From the NCBI RefSeq assembly GCF_019331675.1, contig NZ_JAHBBJ010000002.1:62001-126000 (forward strand): DNA of 64,000 nucleotides. Direction: 5' to 3'. Made by a program: the position numbers and the translations under genes. Source of the stretch: Bifidobacterium miconisargentati. GTDB lineage: Bacteria > Actinomycetota > Actinomycetes > Actinomycetales > Bifidobacteriaceae. Below, in pieces: positions 1-9,581 of the stretch (within the stretch, counting starts at the first letter, position 1; each line of letters begins with the position of its first letter). The notes beneath the pieces are model-generated. The model did no database searches, had not been told where the DNA came from, and was given only the letters and a program-made list of their open reading frames with translations.

Positions 1-26
1 CTCGGTCCGGCATGCTTCGGCATGTC

Positions 27-47
27 CGCCGTGGGACTGGCGTTTTT
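27..47 (+). terminator. possible terminator of the gene upstream of prfA
   Basis: A short CGCC/GGCG stem is followed by five T residues. Just before it, at 9-26, lies a 7-bp hairpin with a TTCG tetraloop. Together they look like the end of a transcript entering from the left edge. The stem is short, so confidence is moderate. Confidence 0.45.
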
Positions 48-124
48 GTATTCTTTTCACCCTTCACCATTCATCACGTATTCCAGTTCAGGTTCCATCC
101 ACGGAAAGAAGCGAAAGAAGCGTC

Positions 125-1213
125 ATGGCAGACGAACAGTTCCCGGCGGCGGCGACCGCGCTTGAGGAGTATGAATCCATCGAACAGCAGATGGCAAGCC
201 CCGAAATCGTGTCCAACCCGGACAAACTGCGCAAGCTGGGGCGTCGCCATGCCGAACTCGGCGCCATCGTGGGCGCCTACAAGTCCTGGCTGCAGGTGAA
301 GGACGACCTCGAGGCCGCGCGCGAGATGGCCGACGAGGACCCCGACTTCGCCGATGAGGCCAAGCGACTGGAGGAGGAGCTGCCGGCCGCCGAGGAGAAG
401 CTGCGCACCGCGCTTATCCCGCGCGACCCGGACGACGCGCGCGACACCATCATGGAGATCAAGGCCGGCACCGGCGGCGAGGAGGCCGCGCTGTTCGCCG
501 GCGACCTGCTGCGCATGTACACCCGGTACGCCGAGAAGCGCGGCTGGACCGTGAACGTGCAGTCCGAGAACACCACCGAGCTTGGCGGCGTCAAGGACGT
601 GCAGATCGCCATCCGCGCCAAGGGTACGCCCGCCCCGGAGGACGGCGTGTGGGCCTCCATGAAGTACGAGGGCGGCGTGCACCGCGTGCAGCGTGTGCCC
701 GTCACCGAATCGCAGGGCCGCATCCAGACCTCCGCCGCCGGCGTGATCGTGTTCCCCGAGGCCGACGAGGATGACGACGAGATCGAGATCGATCCGAAGG
801 ACCTCAAGATCGACATCTTCATGAGCTCCGGCCCCGGCGGCCAGTCCGTGAACACCACGTACTCCGCCGTGCGTATGACCCACATCCCCACCGGCATCGT
901 GGTGAGCATGCAGGACGAGAAGTCGCAGATTCAGAACCGTGCGGCCGCCCTGCGCGTGCTCAAGTCCCGCCTGCTGGCCATGAAGCACGAGCAGGAGGCC
1001 GCCGAGGCCGCTGACATGCGCCACTCGCAGGTCCGTTCGCTGGACCGCTCCGAGCGCATCCGCACGTACAACTTCCCGGAGAACCGCATCGTCGACCATC
1101 GCACGAACTACAAGGCCTACAATCTGGACGCCGTGCTCGATGGCGACCTGCAGGCCGTGATCGATTCCGATATCCAGGCCGACGAAGCCGAACGCCTCGC
1201 CAACCAGAAGTAA
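125..1213 (+). CDS. prfA: peptide chain release factor 1 (RF1)
   Basis: Class I release factor that reads UAA and UAG in the ribosomal A site and triggers peptidyl-tRNA hydrolysis. The 362-residue length is normal for bacterial RF1. The GGQ catalytic tripeptide is at residues 238-240, in SGPGGQSVN, inside the peptidyl-transferase-centre domain, and is followed by the expected TGIVV stretch. The start is preceded by purine-rich GGAAAG/GAAAGAAG. The next co-directional gene is prmC, whose product methylates the glutamine of this GGQ, so the pair is a functional unit as in other Actinobacteria. About 230 bp separate the two genes. Confidence 0.97.
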   Translation: MADEQFPAAATALEEYESIEQQMASPEIVSNPDKLRKLGRRHAELGAIVGAYKSWLQVKDDLEAAREMADEDPDFADEAKRLEEELPAAEEKLRTALIPRDPDDARDTIMEIKAGTGGEEAALFAGDLLRMYTRYAEKRGWTVNVQSENTTELGGVKDVQIAIRAKGTPAPEDGVWASMKYEGGVHRVQRVPVTESQGRIQTSAAGVIVFPEADEDDDEIEIDPKDLKIDIFMSSGPGGQSVNTTYSAVRMTHIPTGIVVSMQDEKSQIQNRAAALRVLKSRLLAMKHEQEAAEAADMRHSQVRSLDRSERIRTYNFPENRIVDHRTNYKAYNLDAVLDGDLQAVIDSDIQADEAERLANQK

Positions 1214-1317
1214 AAACGGTACCGTAACTGCTTGGCCGGGGTTGGCTGGGACATATGATGCCCGACACACTCAAGGCACCGCTACGCGGACTTCGCAGCA
1301 AGCTGCTCACTTCGCCT

Positions 1318-1342
1318 ACGAACAATCCACTGGATTGTTCGT
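1318..1342. repeat. perfect 11-bp hairpin between prfA and prmC
   Basis: ACGAACAATCC and its reverse complement are separated by three bases (ACT). There is only a TT after the stem, so it is a weak terminator candidate. The surrounding 1260-1400 sequence is rich in short GC inverted repeats and shows no convincing ORF. Confidence 0.5.
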
Positions 1343-1440
1343 TTAACGGCTCAGCAGCCAAGCCTTCGGTCGAGCATCACATGGCCCAGCTGCCCCTTTT
1401 TGCGTTGATATGTTACGTTGCGGCCGGATGAGGGATAATA

Positions 1441-2319
1441 ATGACCGTAATTGATGTGATTCGCTCGGCCTCGGCGCGACTGCGTGAGGCCGGCATCGAA
1501 ACGCCCGAGCATGATGCGAAACTGCTGCTGGCCGAAGCGGCCGGTGTGGAACTGCGTGACGTCGACAAGGCGCTGCTCATGGGAAGCGCGCTTGAATACG
1601 ACGAGGCCCGGTTCTCGGCCATGCTGGAGCGCCGTGCCAAGCGCGAGCCGCTGCAGTACATCGTGGGTCATGCGCCTTTCCGCTACCTTGATTTGAAGGT
1701 CGGTCCGGGCGTCTTCATTCCACGCCCCGAGACGGAAACCGTGGTACAGGCCGGACTTGACTGGATGACCCGTCACGGGCTCATGCACCCGCGCGTGGTG
1801 GATCTGTGCGCCGGGTCGGGTGCCATCGGTCTCGCCGTGGTCACCGAAGTGCCTGGCAGCCAGGTGTGGGCCGTGGAACTGTCGGCGCGCACGGCCGAAT
1901 GGACGCGCCGGAATCTTGCGGAAACGGCGAAACGATACCCGTCCATCGCCTCCAACTACCAGCTGGAATTGGGCGACGCCACGTCGCTGGCCACGCTGGC
2001 CCAACTGGACGGCACGGTGGACATGGTCATCACCAATCCGCCGTATGTACCCGAAACGGACGTGCCCGAACAGCCTGAAGTACGCGACTGGGATCCCGAA
2101 CTGGCTCTATACGGCGGTTCCGCGGACGGCACGCTGATTCCCGAACGCATCATCGAGCGCGCGTTCCGTCTGCTGAAGCCCAGTGGCGCGCTGGTGATGG
2201 AACACGACGTGACCCAGGGCGGCCGTCTGGTCGCCTACGCCAAAGCCACCGGTTTCACGACCGCCATGACCGGCCAGGACTGGACCGGTCGCGACCGCTA
2301 CCTCTTCGCGGAGAAATAG
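1441..2319 (+). CDS. prmC: release factor glutamine N5-methyltransferase
   Basis: SAM-dependent methyltransferase (HemK/PrmC family) that modifies the GGQ glutamine of RF1 and RF2. At 292 residues it has the normal length. The N-terminal helical RF-binding domain is followed by the PRPETE segment, the SAM-binding motif VVDLCAGSGAIG at about 120-131 and the signature NPPY at 199-202. The ATG has a GAGGG Shine-Dalgarno 6 nt upstream. In other Actinobacteria the next gene is usually sua5. Here an oppositely oriented acetyltransferase gene and a GGCTCCCC repeat lie between them. Confidence 0.96.
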   Translation: MTVIDVIRSASARLREAGIETPEHDAKLLLAEAAGVELRDVDKALLMGSALEYDEARFSAMLERRAKREPLQYIVGHAPFRYLDLKVGPGVFIPRPETETVVQAGLDWMTRHGLMHPRVVDLCAGSGAIGLAVVTEVPGSQVWAVELSARTAEWTRRNLAETAKRYPSIASNYQLELGDATSLATLAQLDGTVDMVITNPPYVPETDVPEQPEVRDWDPELALYGGSADGTLIPERIIERAFRLLKPSGALVMEHDVTQGGRLVAYAKATGFTTAMTGQDWTGRDRYLFAEK

Positions 2320-2328
2320 GCCTATCTT

Positions 2329-2377
2329 GGCTCCCCTCGCTGAGGGGAGCTGGCCGCGTAGCGGACTGAGGGGAGCC
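2329..2377. repeat. GGCTCCCC-family hairpin repeat
   Basis: The element begins GGCTCCCCTC, contains the inner palindrome TCGCTGAGGGGAGC and ends GACTGAGGGGAGCC. It sits between the converging ends of prmC and the acetyltransferase gene. It could act as a bidirectional stop, but neither side has a T-tract. Confidence 0.75.
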
Positions 2378-2387
2378 GGAGAAGAAA

Positions 2388-3110
2388 CTACATCGCGTAA
2401 TACTGCAGCGCGGAGGCGTCCTTGTCGGTGATCTCGCGAATTGGGCGGGCCGGATTGCCCACGGCCACGGTGTGCGGTGGAATGTCGCGCGTGACCACCG
2501 AACCGGCGCCGATCACGCAGCCCTCGCCGATCGTCACGCCGCCGATCACCGTCACGTTGCCGCCGAACCAGCAGTTCGAACCGATCACGATCGGCTTGCC
2601 GTACTCATAGTCGTACATCGAACCGTCCGCGGCCTCGCGCACGTTGCGGTCCTGCCAACGCAGCGGGTGCATCGGAGGCAGCAGCGAGACGTTCGGTCCG
2701 AACAGCACGTCATCGCCGATGGTGACCGGGCAGCAGTCGAGCACGGTGAAATTGAAGTTGGCGAACACGCGGTCGCCGATGGTGGTGTGGCAGCCGTAGT
2801 CGAAGAACACCGGGCCCAGAATGTCAAGGTGCTTGCCGTGACCCGGCAGCAGTTCGTCGAGGATGGCGTTGCGGGTGGCGTGGTCGGCGCGCGAGGTGGC
2901 GTTGAAGCGCGTGCACAGGTCGGCGGACTTGTCGCGCAGGGCGGTGAGCTCCGGATCGGCCGGATTGTACAGGCGGCCGGCGAGCATCTCCTCGTGTTCG
3001 CTGGCGCGCGGCAAGCGCAGTTCCACGGGCGGCAGCTCGGCGGCGGGATTGATGGAATCGGAACCGTTGGGTTCGGCTGGATTGGTGGTTGCGGCGGCGA
3101 TGTCGCTCAT
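2388..3110 (-). CDS. sugar O-acetyltransferase (LacA/Maa type, hexapeptide repeat)
   Basis: Acetyl-CoA-dependent O-acetyltransferase of the maltose/galactoside acetyltransferase family. The protein has 240 residues, with an extra N-terminal extension of about 35 residues before the Maa-like helical region (EMLAGRLYNPADPEL). Left-handed beta-helix hexapeptides follow, including TTIGDRVFAN, VTIGDDVLFGPNV, NVTVIGG and VTIGEGCVIGAGSVVT, and then the usual VGNPAR ending. The active-site His is probably in LLPPMHPL. A GGAGG site 7 nt before the ATG supports this start. The gene is inverted relative to prfA-prmC-sua5-wecA and interrupts an otherwise conserved gene order, so it was probably inserted. 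The acceptor sugar cannot be read from sequence. Confidence 0.9.
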   Translation of the reverse strand: MSDIAAATTNPAEPNGSDSINPAAELPPVELRLPRASEHEEMLAGRLYNPADPELTALRDKSADLCTRFNATSRADHATRNAILDELLPGHGKHLDILGPVFFDYGCHTTIGDRVFANFNFTVLDCCPVTIGDDVLFGPNVSLLPPMHPLRWQDRNVREAADGSMYDYEYGKPIVIGSNCWFGGNVTVIGGVTIGEGCVIGAGSVVTRDIPPHTVAVGNPARPIREITDKDASALQYYAM

Positions 3111-3299
3111 GGGAGGTCCTCCATATTATTGCGTAAGGAAACAAAAACCGGGCTCCATTGTAACGACCCGCACCGCATACGGGCCTGCGTCGCTCGCATT
3201 TGGTTCGACGATTTGACTTCCATCTCCGGCGGCCGTACCCGTCCGGGCGCAATGGTGCAATGATAGATTGTGAATCAACAGGCGAACGGAGGCAAGGGC

Positions 3300-3968
3300 G
3301 TGAGTAGGGGAGCAGCGCTGAAGGTCACGGAGGAATCATTGGCCGAGGCCGCGCGCGTCATACGCGAGGGCGGCCTGGTCGTCATCCCCACGGACACGGT
3401 GTACGGCGTGGCGTGCGACCCACGCAACACGGATGCCATCGATCGCATCTACCGGCTCAAGCGCCGTCCGCGCTACAAGGCGCTGCAGGTGCTGCTCGCC
3501 TCCGTCGACCAGTTGGATGAGCTCGGACTTGACCTGCCGTCGCCGCTGAATCGTCTTTCCGCGGCGTTCCTGCCCGGCGCGTTCTCGCCGATCGCCGTGG
3601 CACGTCCGGACTGCACGCTGAAAACGTTGGCCGACACCGCCGACGGACGTCCCGGCACGCAGGGCATCCGCATCCCGAATTCCGCGCTGGCGTTGCGCAT
3701 CCTCAAGGCGACCGGTCCGGTTGCGGCCTCCAGCGCCAACCGTTCCGGCGAGGAGAGCGCCCAGAGCGTCGAGGAAGCCATCGCCGCGTTCGGAGACGAA
3801 GTCGACCTGTATCTGGACGGCGGCCCCACGCCGGGCCATGTCTCCAGCACCGTGGTGCGCGCCGATCCGTACGGTCGTGACGGCATCGAGATCCTGCGTG
3901 AGGGCGTCATCGCCCAAAGCGTGATTCGCAAGGCCCTCCACCTCAACGGCGGGGGACTGGGCGCATGA
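3300..3968 (+). CDS. tsaC: L-threonylcarbamoyladenylate synthase (Sua5/YrdC)
   Basis: Makes threonylcarbamoyl-AMP from Thr, bicarbonate and ATP, the first step of t6A37 synthesis in ANN-decoding tRNAs. The Sua5-YciO-YrdC fold is recognised by VVIPTDTVYGVACDP, KRRPRYKALQVLL and the SSANRSGEES segment. There is no C-terminal Sua5 domain (222 residues), so it is the short type. The GTG at 3300 is preferred because a GGAGG lies 7 nt upstream. A GTG at 3270 would add 10 residues but has no such site. The stop overlaps the next ATG by 4 bp (ATGA), so the gene is translationally coupled to the WecA-like gene. Confidence 0.93.
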   Translation: MSRGAALKVTEESLAEAARVIREGGLVVIPTDTVYGVACDPRNTDAIDRIYRLKRRPRYKALQVLLASVDQLDELGLDLPSPLNRLSAAFLPGAFSPIAVARPDCTLKTLADTADGRPGTQGIRIPNSALALRILKATGPVAASSANRSGEESAQSVEEAIAAFGDEVDLYLDGGPTPGHVSSTVVRADPYGRDGIEILREGVIAQSVIRKALHLNGGGLGA

Positions 3969-5245
3969 GAATCTATCTTCTGGTGGCCGCCATCGCCGGC
4001 GGCGTGACCTGGCTCGTGACCCCGCTGATTCGTCACGTGGCCATCGAAATCGGCGCGGTGGGCGAGGTCCGCGCACGCGACGTGCACACCGTGCCCACCC
4101 CGCGCATGGGCGGTCTCGGCATGCTTATCGGCTTCGTGGCGGCGATGGTCTTCGCCAGCCGCCTGCCGTTCCTGTCCGGCCTGTTCGCCGGCAGCTATCA
4201 GATGTGGGTGATCCTCGCCGGTGGCGTGATGATCAGCCTGCTCGGCATGGCGGACGACCTGTGGGACCTCGACTGGATGCTCAAACTCGCCGGGCAGCTG
4301 CTCATCTCCGTGTTCGTGGCATGGGGCGGCCTGCAGATCATCTCGCTGCCGCTGGGCGGCCAGCTGGTCACCGCAAGCCCCAGCCTGTCCATGGCCATCA
4401 CGGCGTTCCTCATCGTGGCCTCCATCAACGCGGTCAATTTCGTGGATGGCCTGGACGGCCTGGCCGCGGGCATCGTGGCGATCGGCGGCATCGCGTTCGC
4501 CGCGTACTCCTATATCATCGCCCGTTCCTCGCCCAGCTACGCCTCGCTCGCCACGCTCATCGACGTGGGTCTCGTGGGCATCTGCGTGGGCTTCATCCTG
4601 CATAACTGGCATCCGGCCAAACTGTTCATGGGCGATTCCGGCTCCATGCTGCTCGGCTACCTCATCACCTGCGCGTCCATCGTGATGACCGGTCGTCTCG
4701 ACCCGGCCTCGATTCACGCCAGCATCTACCTGCCCGTCTTCATGCCGATCCTGCTGCCGATCCTGGTGCTGTTCCTGCCCGTGCTGGACATGTGCCTGGC
4801 CATCGTGCGACGTTTGGCCAAGGGACAGTCGCCGATGCATCCGGACCGCATGCACCTGCACCACCGCATGCTCAAGATCGGCCATTCGGTGCGTGCCGCC
4901 GTGCTCATCCTGTGGGGTTGGGCGGCGCTCATCGCGTTCGGCTCGCTGATGATCCTGTTCTTCAAGGCGCAGCACGTGGCCATCGGCATGGCGATCGCGG
5001 TGGTGCTGCTCACCATCGCCACCATGTACCCGTACCTCAAGCACCGCATCCCGGAGATGCGGGCGGAGAACCTGGCTATGGAGGCGGCGCGCAAGAAGGC
5101 GCACCATGCCACCGCCCAGTCGGGCCAGCCCACCGGGCTGGTGCCGGGGGAGCCCGAGACGGCTCCGGAGACGGCGGACATGCCGAGCGCCATCGCCGCA
5201 TCGGAGTCCGGCGAACCGGCGGAATCGGAGAAGAAGCCGGCATAA
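3965..5245 (+). CDS. wecA: undecaprenyl-phosphate N-acetylglucosaminyl 1-phosphate transferase (WecA/TagO/MraY family)
   Basis: Integral membrane enzyme that transfers GlcNAc-1-P (or a related sugar phosphate) to undecaprenyl phosphate to start cell-wall glycopolymer synthesis. The 426 residues form about ten or eleven hydrophobic segments. Family motifs are PTPRMGG, the aspartate-rich MADDLWDLDW, NAVNFVDGLDGLA, FMGDSGSMLLG and the His motif HPDRMHLHHRML. The C-terminal 60 residues are Ala/Glu/Pro-rich and presumably a disordered cytoplasmic tail. It overlaps sua5 by 4 bp. In mycobacteria this gene leads into the atp operon, but here guaB follows. Confidence 0.92.
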   Translation: MRIYLLVAAIAGGVTWLVTPLIRHVAIEIGAVGEVRARDVHTVPTPRMGGLGMLIGFVAAMVFASRLPFLSGLFAGSYQMWVILAGGVMISLLGMADDLWDLDWMLKLAGQLLISVFVAWGGLQIISLPLGGQLVTASPSLSMAITAFLIVASINAVNFVDGLDGLAAGIVAIGGIAFAAYSYIIARSSPSYASLATLIDVGLVGICVGFILHNWHPAKLFMGDSGSMLLGYLITCASIVMTGRLDPASIHASIYLPVFMPILLPILVLFLPVLDMCLAIVRRLAKGQSPMHPDRMHLHHRMLKIGHSVRAAVLILWGWAALIAFGSLMILFFKAQHVAIGMAIAVVLLTIATMYPYLKHRIPEMRAENLAMEAARKKAHHATAQSGQPTGLVPGEPETAPETADMPSAIAASESGEPAESEKKPA

Positions 5246-5270
5246 TACCGGATTACGCGGGGCAGTATAG

Positions 5271-6869
<1,599 letters not shown>

Positions 6870-6927
6870 TGCCGGTCACGGCCGGTGATTCGCCGACATA
6901 GCAGGTGACTCACCGCGTCCCATACTT

Positions 6928-6963
6928 GAGGCTCCCTTTCCTCCACGGAAAGGGAGCCTCTTT
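6928..6963 (+). terminator. rho-independent terminator of guaB
   Basis: A perfect 14-bp stem (GAGGCTCCCTTTCC at 6928-6941 and GGAAAGGGAGCCTC at 6947-6960) has a 5-nt loop and is followed by TTT. Confidence 0.85.
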
Positions 6964-7028
6964 GTATTCCCCGCGGTATAGTCTGAACTGTTCTGATTAC
7001 GAGCGACAGTTACGGAAGGCGGCCCACG

Positions 7029-7679
7029 ATGGTGGATGCACATGACGCGGAAACGTACAGCGCGAAGGACTCGCGCCTGATCTGGATCGATTGCGAGATG
7101 ACCGGACTCGACATCTTCGGCGGCGACGAGCTGGTCGAGGTGTCCGTGGTGCCCACCGACTTCGGCCTCAACGTGCTGGACGAGGGCGTGGACTTCGTCA
7201 TCAAGCCTTCCGAGGCCGCCGTGGCCCACATGAACGACTTCGTGCGCAACATGCACACCCGCTCCGGCCTCATCAACGAATGGGAGCACGGCCTGAGCCT
7301 TGCCGAGGCCGAGCAGAAGGTCACCGAATACGTGCTGCGCTTCACCCCGGACGGCGTCAAGCCGCTGCTCGCCGGCAACACCATCGGCTCGGACAAGAAG
7401 TTCCTCGACCACTACATGCCGGGCCTCATGAGCCACCTGCACTACCGCAGCGTGGATGTGAGCACCTTCAAGGAACTCGCACGCCGTTGGTACCCGGCGG
7501 TCTACGAGAACCGTCCTCCGAAGAACGGCGGCCACCGCGCGCTGGCGGACATCATCGAGTCCCTGGACGAGCTGCGCTACTACCGCAAGGCCTTCATGGC
7601 CCCGGTGCCCGGCCCGGACGAGGCGGAGGCCAAGGCCATCGCCGCCGACATCGAAGCCACCAGCATCCTCAACAAGTAG
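7029..7679 (+). CDS. orn: oligoribonuclease
   Basis: 3'-5' exoribonuclease of the DEDDh family that degrades 2-5 nt RNAs to mononucleotides. The 216-residue length fits the family. The Exo I motif is [12 protein letters not shown] with Asp21 and Glu23, Exo II includes [11 protein letters not shown], and Exo III is [17 protein letters not shown] site about 9 nt before the ATG supports the start. A TATAGT hexamer at 6977-6982 is a plausible -10 for its own promoter after the guaB terminator. The protein has an N-terminal extension of about ten residues relative to E. coli Orn. A MITE-like element begins 10 bp after its stop. Confidence 0.95.
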   Translation: MVDAHDAETYSAKDSRLIWIDCEMTGLDIFGGDELVEVSVVPTDFGLNVLDEGVDFVIKPSEAAVAHMNDFVRNMHTRSGLINEWEHGLSLAEAEQKVTEYVLRFTPDGVKPLLAGNTIGSDKKFLDHYMPGLMSHLHYRSVDVSTFKELARRWYPAVYENRPPKNGGHRALADIIESLDELRYYRKAFMAPVPGPDEAEAKAIAADIEATSILNK

Positions 7680-7688
7680 TCTGTTTGT

Positions 7689-7913
7689 GGCTCTGTTCAA
7701 CCAAGATTGACATGGCCCTTATTTTTGGCTCCCCTTGTTAGGACATTGCCGTGAGGCAAACAGCGGAGCTGTTTGTAGGCGATGTGCGAGACGACAGTCG
7801 AGCCAGTGGACTGCGAACGAAGTTTGTTCTTAATTGCAGGACGAGCTTGCGGCGAAGCTGACTGAGAGGTAGTCCAATGGAATTCATGTCAATCTTGGTT
7901 TTATAACAGAGCC
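7689..7913. mobile_element. MITE-like element, copy 1 (225 bp)
   Basis: The ends are inverted repeats of about 26 bp, beginning GGCTCTGTT and ending AACAGAGCC, the right one carrying a small insertion. The flanks CTGTTTGT (7681-7688) and TTGTTTTT (7914-7921) agree at 6 of 8 positions and look like an old 8-bp target duplication. The interior holds a GGCTCCCC-family arm on each side and a unique middle of about 110 bp. No transposase is encoded. Copy 2 is at 12873-12995. Confidence 0.75.
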
Positions 7914-7925
7914 TTGTTTTTTCGT

Positions 7926-7957
7926 GGCTCCCCTCTCCGCTCCCTCCGAGAGGGGAG
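7926..7957. repeat. GGCTCCCC-family repeat, degenerate
   Basis: GGCTCCCCTC and GAGGGGAG arms flank an imperfect core, directly after MITE copy 1 and upstream of the helicase start. With the MITE it fills the 330-bp gap between orn and the helicase gene. Confidence 0.6.
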
Positions 7958-8009
7958 TACTCACCACTCAATCAGGCATCGGATATCACGGGAATCGAAA
8001 GGAACACCA

Positions 8010-9416
8010 ATGCGCCAAAGCGAGGCCTTGGCCATCCTGAACGCCGGCGCGAACGTGTTCCTGACCGGTGCCCCAGGCGCCGGCAAGACGTACACGCTCA
8101 ACGAATTCATCCGTCAGGCGCGGGCGGACGGCGCCGAAGTGGCCGTCACCGCGTCCACTGGCATCGCCGCCACGCACATCAACGGCCAGACCATCCACTC
8201 ATGGAGCGGCGTGGGCGTGGCCACGAGCCTGACGGCCAACCTGTTGAAGCTCATTCGTTCCCGTCGTCGCCGCAAGATACAGGCCGCGGACATCCTCGTC
8301 ATCGACGAGGTCTCCATGCTGCACGCCTGGCTGTTCGACATGGTCGACCAGGTCTGCCGGCTGGTTCGTCACGACCCGCGTCCGTTCGGCGGCATCCAAG
8401 TGGTATTGTCCGGCGACTTCTTCCAGTTGCCGCCCGTCTCCGTATCCGGTCGCAACAACGACCTGATTGCCCCGACCCCGGAATTCGTGGCCGCGCGCGA
8501 ACGCTATGCCAAGGCCGGACGCAATCCGGAAGGCTTCGTCACCGAATCACTGGTGTGGGACGAACTCAATCCCGCTGTCTGCTACCTGACCGAACAACAC
8601 CGTCAGGACACCGGTGACCTGCTCACCGTACTCACCGACATCCGCGCCGGCGGCGTGACCCAGCACGACCGCGAAGTCCTGCTGACCCGGTTGGGACGTA
8701 TGCCCGAGCCCGGTCAGGTGGCTGTCCACCTGTTCCCCGTCAACCGGCAGGCCGACGGGCTCAACGATATGAGACTGGCCCAAATCGCGCTTGACGAGCA
8801 TGAGTTCCACGCCGAGACCGCGGGCCCGGCCAATCTGGTGGACCGACTCAGGAAGAACATGCTCGCCCCGGAACGGTTGGTGCTCAAAACCGGTGCGGCG
8901 GTGATGGCGCTGCGCAACGACTCCGATCATCAGTTCGTCAACGGCTCGCTCGGCACCGTGCGCGGGTTCGCGCCCGAAGCCAAGGGCGGCTGGCCCATCG
9001 TGGAGTTCGAGAACGGCAATATCGTCACGATGAAACCGGCGGACTGGGAGATGATGGACGGCGACACCGTGCTCGCCTCCGTGCGGCAGGTGCCGTTGCG
9101 GTGCGCGTGGGCCATCACCATCCACAAGTCGCAGGGCATGACGCTCGACCGTGCGGTGATGGACCTGCGACGTACCTTCGCGCCCGGTATGGGCTATGTG
9201 GCGCTCTCTCGTGTGGAATCGCTGGACGGACTGTATCTGGCCGGTGGCAACGAACGCATGTTCCTGGTCTCGCCGGATGCCGTGATGCTCGACGGAGACC
9301 TGCGTGAGGCCTCGGCCGCCGCTTCCGACCAACTGGCCGCGGAAGGAGCCGCCGCCTTCAAGCCCACCGGTCTTGCCGCCGGCGATGACGAATTCGATCA
9401 GGACGCCCTCTTCTGA
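8010..9416 (+). CDS. PIF1-like superfamily 1B DNA helicase
   Basis: ATP-dependent 5'-3' helicase of the Pif1/RecD2 type, probably acting in replication or recombination. It has 468 residues. Walker A is GAPGAGKT at 20-27, Walker B DILVIDE at about 94-100, motif III is GDFFQLPPV, and the C-terminal half carries the UvrD-like SH3/helicase part with TIHKSQGMTLDRAV and GMGYVALSRVESLDGLYL. The ATG at 8010 has a GAAAGGA site and fits the family start. An in-frame ATG at 7914 would begin inside repeat DNA. The last 40 residues are Ala-rich and acidic. No neighbouring gene indicates a specific partner. Confidence 0.9.
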   Translation: MRQSEALAILNAGANVFLTGAPGAGKTYTLNEFIRQARADGAEVAVTASTGIAATHINGQTIHSWSGVGVATSLTANLLKLIRSRRRRKIQAADILVIDEVSMLHAWLFDMVDQVCRLVRHDPRPFGGIQVVLSGDFFQLPPVSVSGRNNDLIAPTPEFVAARERYAKAGRNPEGFVTESLVWDELNPAVCYLTEQHRQDTGDLLTVLTDIRAGGVTQHDREVLLTRLGRMPEPGQVAVHLFPVNRQADGLNDMRLAQIALDEHEFHAETAGPANLVDRLRKNMLAPERLVLKTGAAVMALRNDSDHQFVNGSLGTVRGFAPEAKGGWPIVEFENGNIVTMKPADWEMMDGDTVLASVRQVPLRCAWAITIHKSQGMTLDRAVMDLRRTFAPGMGYVALSRVESLDGLYLAGGNERMFLVSPDAVMLDGDLREASAAASDQLAAEGAAAFKPTGLAAGDDEFDQDALF

Positions 9417-9461
9417 ATTGGGTGTTGCGCTGGTGCCCCAATTTGATGTGGGCTAACTTTC

Positions 9462-9510
9462 GGCTCCCCTGTCCGCTGAGCTATCGGGCGAAGCCGACTG
9501 AAGGGTAGTT
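9462..9510. repeat. degenerate GGCTCCCC-family repeat
   Basis: GGCTCCCCTG and GACTGAAGGGTAGTT frame a degenerate core. The AGGGTAGTT ending matches the interior right side of the two MITE-like elements, so this may be the remnant of one whose termini have decayed. Confidence 0.55.
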
Positions 9511-9581
9511 CGGGTTATGCCAATTGTGATGTAATGAAGCATCGGACGCCATCGGGCTACCATGGAGATGAGGTGGTCGTT

